A stretch of 64,000 nt of DNA from Sulfidibacter corallicola. GTDB lineage: Bacteria; Acidobacteriota; Holophagae; Acanthopleuribacterales; Acanthopleuribacteraceae. Position 1 is the stretch's first letter; the number at the start of each line of letters is the position of its first letter. This document shows, piece by piece, positions 44,915 through 54,233 of this stretch. The notes under the pieces are model-generated. The model worked only from the letters and a program-made list of their open reading frames with translations. It searched no databases and was not told where the DNA came from. The translations under genes were made by a program, and so were the position numbers. The stretch lies in contig NZ_CP071793.1 of the NCBI RefSeq assembly GCF_017498545.1, positions 2,046,001 to 2,110,000 on the forward strand. The letters are read 5' to 3'.

Positions 44915-46323
44915 CAGGGCAACCTCCCTCGATCGTGAGACAGTCGGGCGCCGTCGTTTTGCGCGCCGGGCAGGGTGTCTCCGTTTTTCTGGAGAAAGAC
45001 CAGGTAGTGGGCGAGGGCTTCGCGCTCGGCGTCATTGCCGGGGAATGGCGGCATGTATCCTCGGGTGTGGTGCATGATGTCCACGTATTGCGCGACCAGG
45101 TTCGGATCCCATTCGGCATCTCCGTACATGCCGCGCAAGTTGCCGGCGATCGAGTTGACGCCGTTGACCGTGTGGCACCGCGTACAGGCCAGCATGAACA
45201 CCTCTTTGCCCGCGCGGACCCGGTTCTCCGGGGTGATTTCGCGCACCGTGGCGTAGGTGGCGTGTTTCAGCAGCCCGTCCTTCCTGAATAGCGGGTAATC
45301 CTCGACCCGAATCCCGTTGGAGTACAGATACTCGCCGATCGCATAGGGCTTGCGGATGAACTCCCGAACCCGTTCGAAGTGCGCCAACAGAAGGAGCAGC
45401 AACAAAAAGGGGATCGCCGATACCAGCGCAGGCGTTCGGTATTTGCCGCGCCATCCCCACAGGGCTACGAGGGTCACGGTCCCGCAGGCCGCGAGGATGA
45501 TGTACAGCAGCGCATTGTACCAATCGGAAAACGTCTGGGTCGTGTTGGCCACGGGCAGATTGCCCATCATCACGTCTGGAACCATGTGCCAGTAGGACAT
45601 GGCCCCCAGCACGGTGAACGGAATCCAGTACAGGATCCAGGTGGAGATCGCCTTGGTGGCCTTGAGCCGGAAATCCCGATCCTTGCCCACGAAGAAGGGC
45701 GTCAGCAAGAGTCCGGCGGCACCGCCCATGACCATCGCCAGAGGCGAACGCAGGGCCAGTTGAGGCAAATACAGCGGGTTGAGCACACCTTGCAGGAAAC
45801 TGCGATCGGTCATCCAATTACCGGGGTCCATCATGAAGCCGAGGATGGAGGTAATGATGGCCATGGTCAGCCAGGAGGCGATCGAGAGGCCGACACCAAT
45901 CCAGATGTGCTTCTTTTTGTTCGTTTTCGATAGCTTCTTCCAGGTCAGGAAATAAAACAGGATCATGGCGACTTCGGTAACGAACACGACCCATTCCGAG
46001 AACCAGGCCCAAAAAAAGACGCGAATCAGGCTGCCGATCGCGGCCGGATTGACCAGGGACGCCGAAAACCAGATACCCACGCCGGTCATGGCGCCTACGG
46101 TCGTGGTGACCAGGAAAAAGAAAAACAGGATGCGGTAGGCCAACCTGTCCCATTTGGCGGAATCCTCGGGTGAGGTGCAGCGGTAGCCCTTCCACTCGAG
46201 CAGGGTGACCAGCGGAATGCCGCCGACGGCCATGGGGTGGTTGATGAGGACGTGCACGATGGCGATCACCGCGATTAAAAACCGGTTGTTCAAAAAGTCC
46301 ATGTGAAACAGGGGAAAATCCAT
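44914..46323 (-). CDS. cytochrome bd-like subunit I with C-terminal cytochrome c domain
   Basis: 469 aa. Opening MDFPLFHMDFLNNRFLIAVIA with HVLINHPMAVGGIPL resembles the CydA-like N-terminus. Eight or nine helices carry His residues (His13?, His31 region, MSYWHMVPD), and a mono-heme c domain ends the chain with CXXCH at 380-384 (CTRCH) and a Met ligand in GYMPPFPG. The bd superfamily is known to include cytochrome-c-fused members of uncertain function. GGGAGG precedes the ATG. With the downstream gene it forms a two-gene unit. Confidence 0.72.
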   Translation of the reverse strand: MDFPLFHMDFLNNRFLIAVIAIVHVLINHPMAVGGIPLVTLLEWKGYRCTSPEDSAKWDRLAYRILFFFFLVTTTVGAMTGVGIWFSASLVNPAAIGSLIRVFFWAWFSEWVVFVTEVAMILFYFLTWKKLSKTNKKKHIWIGVGLSIASWLTMAIITSILGFMMDPGNWMTDRSFLQGVLNPLYLPQLALRSPLAMVMGGAAGLLLTPFFVGKDRDFRLKATKAISTWILYWIPFTVLGAMSYWHMVPDVMMGNLPVANTTQTFSDWYNALLYIILAACGTVTLVALWGWRGKYRTPALVSAIPFLLLLLLLAHFERVREFIRKPYAIGEYLYSNGIRVEDYPLFRKDGLLKHATYATVREITPENRVRAGKEVFMLACTRCHTVNGVNSIAGNLRGMYGDAEWDPNLVAQYVDIMHHTRGYMPPFPGNDAEREALAHYLVFLQKNGDTLPGAQNDGARLSHDRGRLP

Positions 46324-46490
46324 GCGGGCCTCCCTTGGCTTTTTCAGGAAGCCATTATGGGAGGGGGCCGATCGGCGCGTACATGCAGCAAATTGTTGCA
46401 GCGCCCACGCCCGGGTCGGGTCGCGGAAATATCCCCGGTCTCACCGGGAAAAGATCATGTGGATAGTGGAAGTCCTGCTTGCCGGGACTC

Positions 46491-47267
46491 CTACGCGTCG
46501 GGGTCGGCCTGGCAGAGGCGGCGAAGCGCCTGGCTGATGCCGACCTCGATCGGAAACCGGCGTTCCAGAAAGGAAAGGATGGCCAGGGCCGATTCGCGGT
46601 TTCGGTCGTAGCCCTGCAGAAACGCGGGCAGGTGTGCCGCCAGGGCCGGAAAGCGAAGCTCGAGCCGGCGGTCGGCATTGAACGGGTCCCTGGGCGCATT
46701 GGTGGCCGCCTCAGTGCATTCGATCAGGTCGATGACGCGATCGAGGGCGTGGCCCTGAATGAACTTCATGGCGGAGCATCGTTCACCGCGATGGTGCCGC
46801 GACAAGCCCACCCACAAATTCGTCAAGGCTTCGCCGAGCAGCCACTCGATCGAGGGCGGGGTTTCTTTTTTCGGGAGGTACCGCGGGATGGCCAGACTGT
46901 CCTGGACGCCCTCGGCCTTCCACACGATGCGACCTGGCGCGAAGGGAATGCGATCCAGTTCGGCTTCCTCGAACACCGCGAACTCGCAAAAGACCCCGTC
47001 TTCGTAGAGCAATTTATATCCGTCGACGGTGTTGGCGAAATGGAAGACGGCCGGCGCGATGTCGGTCAGCCAGGAGAGGTCGCAAAGGTAATCGGTCTTG
47101 CTGCCGGGGCGAACGATGACAAAGAAGTCGAGGTCGGAGAAGCGGTCCAGTCGATCGCGTTCGAGGCCGACGGAGCCGAGACCGATGAGACACAGCGCGG
47201 TGGTTCTCTTGGATAGGGTGCGGCCGATGTCATCCAAACGGCGCAAAAGCGAATCGGGCTGGTTCAT
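46491..47267 (-). CDS. nucleotidyltransferase-domain protein
   Basis: 258 aa. Opening CLIGLGSVGLERDRLDRFSDLDFFVIV (split here) has the GS motif at residues 31-32 and the catalytic DxD (Asp45, Asp47) of the Pol-beta-like nucleotidyltransferase superfamily. The rest is helical with no clear second domain. Related proteins include antibiotic nucleotidyltransferases and uncharacterised NTP transferases; neither can be chosen here. It is 167 bases upstream of the bd-like gene start on the same strand. Confidence 0.78.
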   Translation of the reverse strand: MNQPDSLLRRLDDIGRTLSKRTTALCLIGLGSVGLERDRLDRFSDLDFFVIVRPGSKTDYLCDLSWLTDIAPAVFHFANTVDGYKLLYEDGVFCEFAVFEEAELDRIPFAPGRIVWKAEGVQDSLAIPRYLPKKETPPSIEWLLGEALTNLWVGLSRHHRGERCSAMKFIQGHALDRVIDLIECTEAATNAPRDPFNADRRLELRFPALAAHLPAFLQGYDRNRESALAILSFLERRFPIEVGISQALRRLCQADPDA

Positions 47268-47304
47268 GGGGTGGTGTCCTTCGGTGGGTGGTTTCGCTTA
47301 TTTC

Positions 47305-47953
47305 TTTTTTACCACGGAGGTCGCAGAGAACGCAGAGATAGTAAGCCGCGTAGGTGGAGGTTGGAGTTTATATGTGCATGATGTTGAGTTTTGAGTCTTG
47401 GAGATCGGTAGGTGAATTTCTGCAAATAATTTTTTGCCACAGGGTGGCTGAAAAGACTAAGCCTTCCTAAACAGGGAAGAAACACTGCGTTGGCTTTCAG
47501 GAGCAGGACGATTTTGTCCACGAATCACTCGAATTACACGAATCAAAGCAACTCCGCGGAATGGTTCTCGCAGTACTGTCGAACCTTCAATAAATCGGAA
47601 ATACGGGATCCGAAAATGATATTTTAATTCGTGTCAATCTGTGTGATTCGTGGACAGGCTTTTTAGCCAAAGATGAGCCACGATGGGAGTGGTTTCTTGA
47701 GAGAGTACAGAGTTTGCGGAGGTAGTAAATTGAATGGACTTATAGGCATTGTGAGGTTTGGGGGGTAAAGTTCAAGTTTTTATAATGTGTCAATAAGTAA
47801 CTGAATAAAATATTTATTCAGTATTGATTGATGGCGCTCTTGAGTGCAAATGATTTTATCTTTCAAAAATGCAATAATCTAAAGGATAGAGCTGGATTGA
47901 TGGTTTGTGGTGCCCTAACTCTCTGCGTTCTCCGTGCCCTCCGTGGTAAAAAA
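47305..47953. repeat. outer inverted repeat, ACCACGGAGG type
   Basis: Arms 47305-47337 and 47921-47953, 33 bases each, differing at three positions. Each begins or ends with a T6/A6 run and carries the ACCACGGAGG...GCAGAG text. Similar text occurs between genes of many phyla, an observation from experience and not checked here. Confidence 0.75.
47516..47655. repeat. inner inverted repeat GTCCACGAATCAC / GTGATTCGTGGAC
   Basis: Perfect 13-bp arms (47516-47528 and 47643-47655). The left arm is followed by further CACGAATCA-like text, so the region is a small mosaic of related units. Confidence 0.7.
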
Positions 47954-48000
47954 AGTATTACCCTAATAACGAACAAACACTATATGACCCAACCTCCACC

Positions 48001-50025
48001 CTACCAATCGAAGTGAAGCTGAACACTCCACTCACGGCCACGGCCTGGCAGGGGAGCATGCCCGTTATCGTAGGCTTGAACGAGGATCTCCTGCTCGTCG
48101 AGGACATCGTACACGCCCATCCCCAGCGAAAGTCCTTCGACACCTGCCAACTGCGACCAACGACCAAACAGGTGAACCAGCGTTTCCGATTCGAAAGCCT
48201 CCAACAGCGGCTGGCCGTCCTCTCCGATGGTGCGGTAGCCGTACTTTTCGTCGTGATACACTCCGGTCAGACTGACCCCCAGGTGGGAGCTGAATTGGTG
48301 GTGGCTGTCCACCGCCAGTTTGATCGGAGGCGCAGACAACAGCTCGTCGCGGCCCGCGACGCGGTAGGACGGTATCCCGTCGTCGGTGACCTCGTAGTAA
48401 CTGAAATTCATCCTGAATTTGGTCCTCGTCGTCTGATAGCGGTATTCGGCCTCGAAACCACGGGTGCCCACCGTATCGAAATTGTCGTAGTTGTCGCCTT
48501 CGTCGAAGAAATACACGATCGGATTGTCGATCTCGATCTCGTAGAAGTTGATCGTGAAGATACTGTGTTTATGGAATAGGTATCCCACCTCCAGTTCCGT
48601 GACCCTGGTGTCTTCCGCCTTCAGGTCCGGATTCGTTTTCAGGTTGAAAAAGGACGGCGTTCGGAAGGCTTCACTGTAGAGCAGCTTCGCGTGCCACTGT
48701 CGCCACAGGCTGGTGATGCCCAGCCGAGGCACGAACCGCGAACCCACGTGGGAGTGGTCCTCCCAACGACCGCCGATCGTGATCTGGGTAGCATCCATTC
48801 GGTATTCCGCCTGGGCGAAGAAGGCGCGATCCGTGTATTTGGGTGTTTGGTCGATCGGCAGGGTGCCCGTGTCATGGAAACCATCGCCGTCCTGGTCGAC
48901 GCGATCCAGGCGATGGATCACCGCTTTGTCGCGGTACCAGTCGAATCCGGCGACCAGATCGAACGAGGCGGAGAACTCCGTGAGCGAGGTCAGCCCCATG
49001 TCCAGGCGCTCGCTCTCGTCGCGAAACAACACGAGCGGCAGGTCCAGGAGATCGGCCAAGCCGATGTCGTAGGCGTGCTCGTCGGCCAATTCGCCAGGGA
49101 TTTGGTCCTTGAATCGCAACCGCGGAGTCAGCGTCACGATATCGCTCACCACGTGGTTGTACTTCAGAACGTAGTTGTCCGAGTTGAATCTCAGCTCGGT
49201 GGCGACCGGGCCCGCCACCGAGAAGAAATCGCGAGTGGTCAAAAAATGGCGATCGAACATGGCCCGCAGGTCCAAACCACGATAGTTCACATTGATGTTG
49301 TAGAAGCCCGCGTTCAGATCGGCGTTCTCCTCCATGGAGAAGCCCGTACCCCACAAGTCCCGATATTGGCCTTCGCCGCGAGTACCCCTGCCGAAAAAGC
49401 CGGACAGGCTGTAGCGCAAGTCGCCGTGTTCGTCGCCGTAGGACACTCCGATGTTCGTCCGCGCGTCGTGGGAACCCAGGCGTCCGTAATTGGTGGTGAC
49501 TTTGCCGCCCCTCAAATCGGATCCGTTGCGCGTGATGATGTTGATGACGGCCATTTCCGCATAACCGCCGTAGATCGCCGAACCCGGGCCGCGAATGATT
49601 TCGATTTGCTTGATGTCGTGGATCGGGTAGTGGTGCCCGTATTGGAGGGTCGTGTAAAGTAGCTCGTTTTGATCCACGCCGTCGATGATCAGCAGGATTT
49701 TGCCTTCTTGACTCCAGTTGCCGCGCAGGCCCGAACCCACCAGGCCCAGCGTATCGAACGAAAAGAAGAACCCGGGAACCAGTCGCAACAGATCCATCAG
49801 GTCGCGCGCACCCGAATCGCGAATCTCCTGGGCCGTGATGACCGAGACGATACCCGGCGTTTCGCGCAACGATGTGGCCTTGTTCTCGGAGGCGGAAGCG
49901 ACGGTGAGCTTCAGCTCCAGCAGCGCCTCCAGCGATAAATCGTCGTAATCGATGTCCCATTGTCCCCAAGCCGTGCTCGTGCCGAGACAAAGGGCGAAAC
50001 CCAGGCACACAGTCAAGCGACGCAT
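48001..50025 (-). CDS. TonB-dependent receptor
   Basis: 674 aa. Signal peptide ~1-21 (ends AWG). The plug domain (~50-165) shows PGIVSVITAQEIRDSGARDLMDLLRLVPG and IEIIRGPGSAIYGGYAEMAVINI (shortened), the standard plug motifs. The barrel ends with an aromatic residue (SVQLHFDW). A TonB-box-like segment may be the DLSLEALLELK region. The ligand is unknown; no siderophore or cobalamin genes are near. GGAGG is 6 bases before the ATG. The upstream leader is strikingly AT-rich. Confidence 0.94.
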   Translation of the reverse strand: MRRLTVCLGFALCLGTSTAWGQWDIDYDDLSLEALLELKLTVASASENKATSLRETPGIVSVITAQEIRDSGARDLMDLLRLVPGFFFSFDTLGLVGSGLRGNWSQEGKILLIIDGVDQNELLYTTLQYGHHYPIHDIKQIEIIRGPGSAIYGGYAEMAVINIITRNGSDLRGGKVTTNYGRLGSHDARTNIGVSYGDEHGDLRYSLSGFFGRGTRGEGQYRDLWGTGFSMEENADLNAGFYNINVNYRGLDLRAMFDRHFLTTRDFFSVAGPVATELRFNSDNYVLKYNHVVSDIVTLTPRLRFKDQIPGELADEHAYDIGLADLLDLPLVLFRDESERLDMGLTSLTEFSASFDLVAGFDWYRDKAVIHRLDRVDQDGDGFHDTGTLPIDQTPKYTDRAFFAQAEYRMDATQITIGGRWEDHSHVGSRFVPRLGITSLWRQWHAKLLYSEAFRTPSFFNLKTNPDLKAEDTRVTELEVGYLFHKHSIFTINFYEIEIDNPIVYFFDEGDNYDNFDTVGTRGFEAEYRYQTTRTKFRMNFSYYEVTDDGIPSYRVAGRDELLSAPPIKLAVDSHHQFSSHLGVSLTGVYHDEKYGYRTIGEDGQPLLEAFESETLVHLFGRWSQLAGVEGLSLGMGVYDVLDEQEILVQAYDNGHAPLPGRGREWSVQLHFDW

Positions 50026-50629
50026 GGAGTAACCTCCTTTCCGGTCTCTTCGGATAGGGTTGCGCGATGGGTCCGGTCAAGCTGGGCTGTTGGGGTTATC
50101 GGTGGTTCATGACTTTTTAATTACTAAATGGAGATCGGTATTTTGATGAATAGACAAATGATTATTGAAATAAATTTCGATAAACATTTAAATTAGATTT
50201 TTGAATGGATTAAGGAAAATAGTGAAAAACACTAATGGTTGTTCTGCAGAAGTCGCGTGATCCCAGTGGAATGCCCCCCTCGTTCTTGCCCTTTGGTGGG
50301 GTTGCACCTCCTGTTCGTCCCAGCCATGGGTCCGATGCCGAACGACGAATGGCTCACGAATCACGGGAGTGTGTTTTTCTTCGCGTGATTTGTGGACCAC
50401 GCTCGTCTTCCCCGGCGAAGCCAACCCGACCACTGGAACCGGCTTGCTGGCACACGGCTGGATGGACCGGTCGCTCGCGGTTCCCGGCTTTTTGTCGAGC
50501 GGGAATGGTGGTTTTTTGGCTAAAGCAGTTTTTCTTGCTTTGTCCGGTTGTTTACCCGGACTAGAATAGGTCCTACATCCTAGACATTGAATCGGTCGCT
50601 CGATAGTTCCGTGACCACCAGGAGTTTTC
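50026..50629. other. intergenic between divergent genes
   Basis: 604 bases. 50100-50240 is very AT-rich and is likely the promoter region of the TonB receptor; I see no convincing Fur box. A T-rich patch at ~50510-50550 precedes the efflux operon. No gene supported. Confidence 0.4.
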
Positions 50630-53083
50630 GTGAGTGGGTTTGCCGGAGGCACCCCCCATCTGCGGGTGCGTGTTCTCATTCTTGGATGCAGCTCTTCCTT
50701 TCGCCGGCTTTTTGGGTGCGGCCTGCTGATCGCGTTCGCCTGCTTTCCGCCGATCTTCGCACAGGACGATCCCGAGGACAGTCCGGTGACCATCGGCGTG
50801 ATGCTCGATGATGCGAGCGTGGCCTGGTCGGAGACCTGGCGCGAGATCGATGGCGAATTGCGGGCCCTGTTCGCCGCCATTCGCCCGGTCGAGCCGGCCC
50901 TCGTGGTGGTGGGCGACGGCACCGCGGCCTCGTTGCGTCGCGGTTATCGAGAGCTGGCGGCCAATCCCGAAGTGGACGCCATCGTGTCGATCGGGCTTCT
51001 TTCGGCGGCGGTGCTCTCCGGCGAACGCGGGTACCCCAAGCCGGTCATCGGCCTGGGCGTGTTCGATCCGGTGGTTCAGGGTTTTCTGGAGTCGCGTGGC
51101 AACACTTCGGGCATTCACAACCTGACCTACAGCCTGCCCAACGCACCGCTGAGTGCCGATCTGGCTTTTTTTCGCGAGGTGGTGCCCTTCGAGAAAATTG
51201 CGTTGCTGTTCGGAAGCGAAGTCTTCGCGGCATTCAACAGCAACCCCGAATCGGGGAAGATCGACGCGCAGGATTTGGGTTTGGAAGGCGTGGGGGTGAG
51301 CCTCGTTTCGGTAGGGCCCGATATCGACCGGGCCCTGGCCGACATTCCCACCGAGGCCGATGCGGTCTACCTGGGCTTTTTTCCGAGTTTGACGGATGCC
51401 GAGTTGAAGCGCCTGTTGGACGGCATCGTGGCCAAGAAACTGCCCAGCTTCACCCTCGATCTCGAGACCCTGGCCGCGGGCGGCATGCTCTCCGCCGCCA
51501 CCGAGGCCGATTCGCGCAAGGTGGCTCGCCGCACCGCCTTGAATCTCGAGGCGATTCTGGTGGACGGGGTCAATGCCAAGGACCTGCCCGTCCTGTTGAC
51601 CTTCGAACAACGCCTGACCCTCAACATGGAAGTGGTCCGGGCGATCGATTATCCCATTGGTTGGGACGTGCTGACCCGTGCCGAGTTGATGAACGATGGG
51701 ACCCTGAACGGTGGCCGCGAGATCGACTTGAAAACGGTGTTTTTGGACGCCATGTCCGGCAACTTGACGATTCGCGCCGAACAGGAAGGCGTTGCGTCGA
51801 CGGAACGCAATGTCCCGTTGGCCAAGGCTTCGTTGTGGCCCTCCGTTTCGGTGGGCGGGACCGGATTGCTTTACGATCCCAAGACCTCCAGATCCTCGAT
51901 CGGGTCGATCGCCGAACTGACGTGGACCGGATCGGCCTCCATCAATCAGGTCGTGTTCGACGAACCCACGTTGGCGAACGTGACCATCCAGCGCGAGCTG
52001 CTGGATGCGGCGCGCCAGGGGCTCGACGTGACCATCATGGACACCTTGTTGGAGATCAGCTCGTCGTATTTCGACGTCTTGACGGCCCGTGCCATCCTGA
52101 AAACCCGATCCAACGACCTGATGCTGACCCGCCGCAATCTGGAGACGGCCAAGCTCCGAGCCAAGGTGGGGTACACCGGCTTGTCCGATGTGTATCGTTG
52201 GGAGTCGCAACTGGTCAGTGCCAACCAGGACGTCATCGATGCCCGCCTGGATCTGAACACCCAAATGAACACGCTCAACCAGGTGCTCAGCCTCGATCAG
52301 GAAGATTTGTTTCGCATCCGCGCGGAGAACAACGCCGAGCGCGAGCTGCTCGCGTTCTACACGCGGGAATTCACCAACTATTTGGACACCCCGCAGGATA
52401 CCGAAATCCTGGTGGGGTTCATGTTGATCGAGGCCCAGCGGCACTTGCCCGAACTCAAACAGCTCGATGCCTCGATTCGTGCTTCCGAGCGTCAATTGAA
52501 ATCGAATCGGCGCGCGCTCTACCTGCCGAGTGCCTCACTGGCCTACGCGGCCGCCTACGAACTGGGCACGGCCGGTATCGGTTCCGAATTCGATACGTCC
52601 CCCAACAATTCGGTGGATTGGACGGCCACACTCAGTTTCTCGGTGCCGCTGTTCCAGGGCGGGACCCTGCGTGAAACCGTGGCCCAGACGCGCATCGACC
52701 TGATGCAACAACGAACCGAGCGGGCCGAGCTGCTGCAAAAGGTCGAGTTGCGATTGCGTTCGGCCGTCAACAGCTTGGTCGCGTCCCACTTCAACCTGGA
52801 ATCGTCCAAAAAGGCGGCCGAGTGGGCCTTGAAAAGTCTCGAACTGGTTCAGGAGAACTATGCCAAGGGCGCCGTGTCCATTTCGGACCTGCTCGATGCC
52901 CAGAACGCGTACCTGGACAGTGCCGAGTCCGAAGCCATCGCCGAATACGGTTTTCTCGGCGACATTTTGACATTGGAAAGAGCTCTTGGAAGTTACAGCG
53001 TGTTCGATGACGAGCGCGAACGGGACGCCGAGCTGTCCCGATTCCATCAGTACCTGATCGATCGCGAGCGGTCGAGACGGTGA
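50630..53083 (+). CDS. fusion of a periplasmic-binding-protein-like domain with a TolC-type outer-membrane channel
   Basis: 817 aa. Residues ~1-44 hold a signal sequence. Residues ~52-335 look like an ABC-transporter substrate-binding (ABC_sub_bind/LuxP-type) domain: VTIGVMLDDASVAWSETW, GYRELAANPEVDAIVSIGLL, KPVIGLGVFDP, SFTLDLETLAAGGMLSA and ILVDGVNAKDLPV. Residues ~380-800 are TolC: two alpha-hairpin/beta halves with DTLLEISSSYFDVLTARAIL, ARLDLNTQMNTLNQVLSL, VDWTATLSFSVPLFQGG and SAVNSLVASHFNLESS. The start is GTG with GGAG 6 bases upstream. The adaptor gene is next. TolC proteins are normally ~450 aa without such a domain. Confidence 0.85.
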   Translation: MSGFAGGTPHLRVRVLILGCSSSFRRLFGCGLLIAFACFPPIFAQDDPEDSPVTIGVMLDDASVAWSETWREIDGELRALFAAIRPVEPALVVVGDGTAASLRRGYRELAANPEVDAIVSIGLLSAAVLSGERGYPKPVIGLGVFDPVVQGFLESRGNTSGIHNLTYSLPNAPLSADLAFFREVVPFEKIALLFGSEVFAAFNSNPESGKIDAQDLGLEGVGVSLVSVGPDIDRALADIPTEADAVYLGFFPSLTDAELKRLLDGIVAKKLPSFTLDLETLAAGGMLSAATEADSRKVARRTALNLEAILVDGVNAKDLPVLLTFEQRLTLNMEVVRAIDYPIGWDVLTRAELMNDGTLNGGREIDLKTVFLDAMSGNLTIRAEQEGVASTERNVPLAKASLWPSVSVGGTGLLYDPKTSRSSIGSIAELTWTGSASINQVVFDEPTLANVTIQRELLDAARQGLDVTIMDTLLEISSSYFDVLTARAILKTRSNDLMLTRRNLETAKLRAKVGYTGLSDVYRWESQLVSANQDVIDARLDLNTQMNTLNQVLSLDQEDLFRIRAENNAERELLAFYTREFTNYLDTPQDTEILVGFMLIEAQRHLPELKQLDASIRASERQLKSNRRALYLPSASLAYAAAYELGTAGIGSEFDTSPNNSVDWTATLSFSVPLFQGGTLRETVAQTRIDLMQQRTERAELLQKVELRLRSAVNSLVASHFNLESSKKAAEWALKSLELVQENYAKGAVSISDLLDAQNAYLDSAESEAIAEYGFLGDILTLERALGSYSVFDDERERDAELSRFHQYLIDRERSRR

Positions 53084-53112
53084 ACGGGACCACGCATGTG
53101 ATGAGGTGGGCG

Positions 53113-54201
53113 ATGAAGAGATACCAAACGATGTGGATCGCGACGATGCTCGTGCTGCTGGCGGGAGCTTGCGGCAAAGAGGAGGCGCCGGTCGAGGAAA
53201 CCATTCGGCCGGTGCGTTCGGAGGAAGTCAAGCTGGTGAGCTTGTCCGAACGCCATTCGTTTTCCGGCACGGCCAGGGCTGGGGTGATCACCAAACTCAG
53301 CTTTCGTATCGGCGGACTGATCTCCGTGGTCGAGGTCAAGGTCGGTAGCCGGGTCGCCCAGGGCGACCTGATCGCGTCGCTCGACGCCGCCGATGTGACC
53401 CTGGAATACGAACAGGCACTTTCCAGCCAACACAACGCCCGGGTGGGGATGCACACCGCCAAGGCCAACCTGGAACGGGTCAAGGGCCTGTACGAGAGCA
53501 ACAGCCTGTCGCTCAGCGAATACGAAACCGCCAAGGCCAATTACGCCGCGGCGCAGTCCACCTACGAGACCTCCGTCAAGAGCACCGATCTGCAGCGCAG
53601 TCAGGTGGGCTACACCAAGTTGTTTGCGCCGATGAGCGGCATCATCGGCGCGGTACGGGTGGAACGCAACGAAAGCGTCTCGGCGGGCACGACCGTCGCC
53701 GAACTGAACTCCGAGGGCGATATCGAAGTGAATATCGGTTTCCCCGAGGCGTTCATCACCCGTGCTCAGGTCGGCATGCCGGTCGAGGTTCGATTTTCCG
53801 CCATTCCCGATCGCATGTTTGCCGCGGCGGTGTACGAGGTCTCCTACGTGATCGATCCGGAGACCCATACCTATCCCGTCACGGTCAAGCTCCGGGAGCA
53901 CGACCCGCGGACCCGGCCCGGTATGGCCGCCGAAGTGACCTTGGACTTCGCCGACACTTCCGCCAAACCGCGTCTGGTGGCGCCGCAACAGAGCGTGTCC
54001 CAGGATATCGACGGCAAGTACGTGTTCGTGGTGGACGCGGCGACGGCGGGGGAGGCCACGGTGCGGCGCCGCAACGTGGAGGTCGGCAAACTGACCGGCG
54101 AGGGTTTCGAGATCGTCGACGGGTTGACGGCCGGTGAGCGGGTCGTGACGGCCGGCGTGGAGAAGATGTACGACGGCTTGAGAGTCAGGCCCCTGAATTG
54201 A
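53113..54201 (+). CDS. RND efflux periplasmic adaptor (membrane fusion protein), lipoprotein
   Basis: 362 aa. Lipobox LLAGAC at residues 15-20 of the chosen start (ATG 53113, GAGG upstream); an earlier in-frame GTG at 53080 overlaps the preceding stop. Domains: barrel-sandwich GARAGVITKLSF-type start, LVQ-type biotinyl/lipoyl halves (GDLIASLDAADVTLEYEQALSS), a short hairpin, a beta-barrel (INIGFPEAFITRAQVGMPVEV) and membrane-proximal C-terminus (GDGFEIVDGLTAGERVVTAG). Joins pump to channel. It overlaps or abuts the fusion gene. Confidence 0.93.
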   Translation: MKRYQTMWIATMLVLLAGACGKEEAPVEETIRPVRSEEVKLVSLSERHSFSGTARAGVITKLSFRIGGLISVVEVKVGSRVAQGDLIASLDAADVTLEYEQALSSQHNARVGMHTAKANLERVKGLYESNSLSLSEYETAKANYAAAQSTYETSVKSTDLQRSQVGYTKLFAPMSGIIGAVRVERNESVSAGTTVAELNSEGDIEVNIGFPEAFITRAQVGMPVEVRFSAIPDRMFAAAVYEVSYVIDPETHTYPVTVKLREHDPRTRPGMAAEVTLDFADTSAKPRLVAPQQSVSQDIDGKYVFVVDAATAGEATVRRRNVEVGKLTGEGFEIVDGLTAGERVVTAGVEKMYDGLRVRPLN

Positions 54202-54233
54202 GGCGCGCTCGCGGAAAGACGAGGTGACCGACC

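Larger units (their letters stand above)
47268..48000. other. intergenic with nested inverted repeats
   Basis: 733 bases, AT-richer than the flanks, without a supported gene. Two nested inverted-repeat pairs frame it and are listed separately. Confidence 0.6.

Noticed and set aside
47305..47953. CRISPR array
   Set aside because: The repeats are inverted and only paired; there is no series of equal repeats with unique spacers, and no cas gene in the window.
50026..50240. Fur box or cobalamin riboswitch upstream of the TonB receptor
   Set aside because: The leader is AT-rich but no 19-bp Fur-like palindrome or cobalamin-riboswitch core could be recognised.
50573..52495. Open frame of 640 codons on the minus strand
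   Set aside because: Opposite the fusion TolC gene with strong domains; the antisense translation is typical shadow composition.
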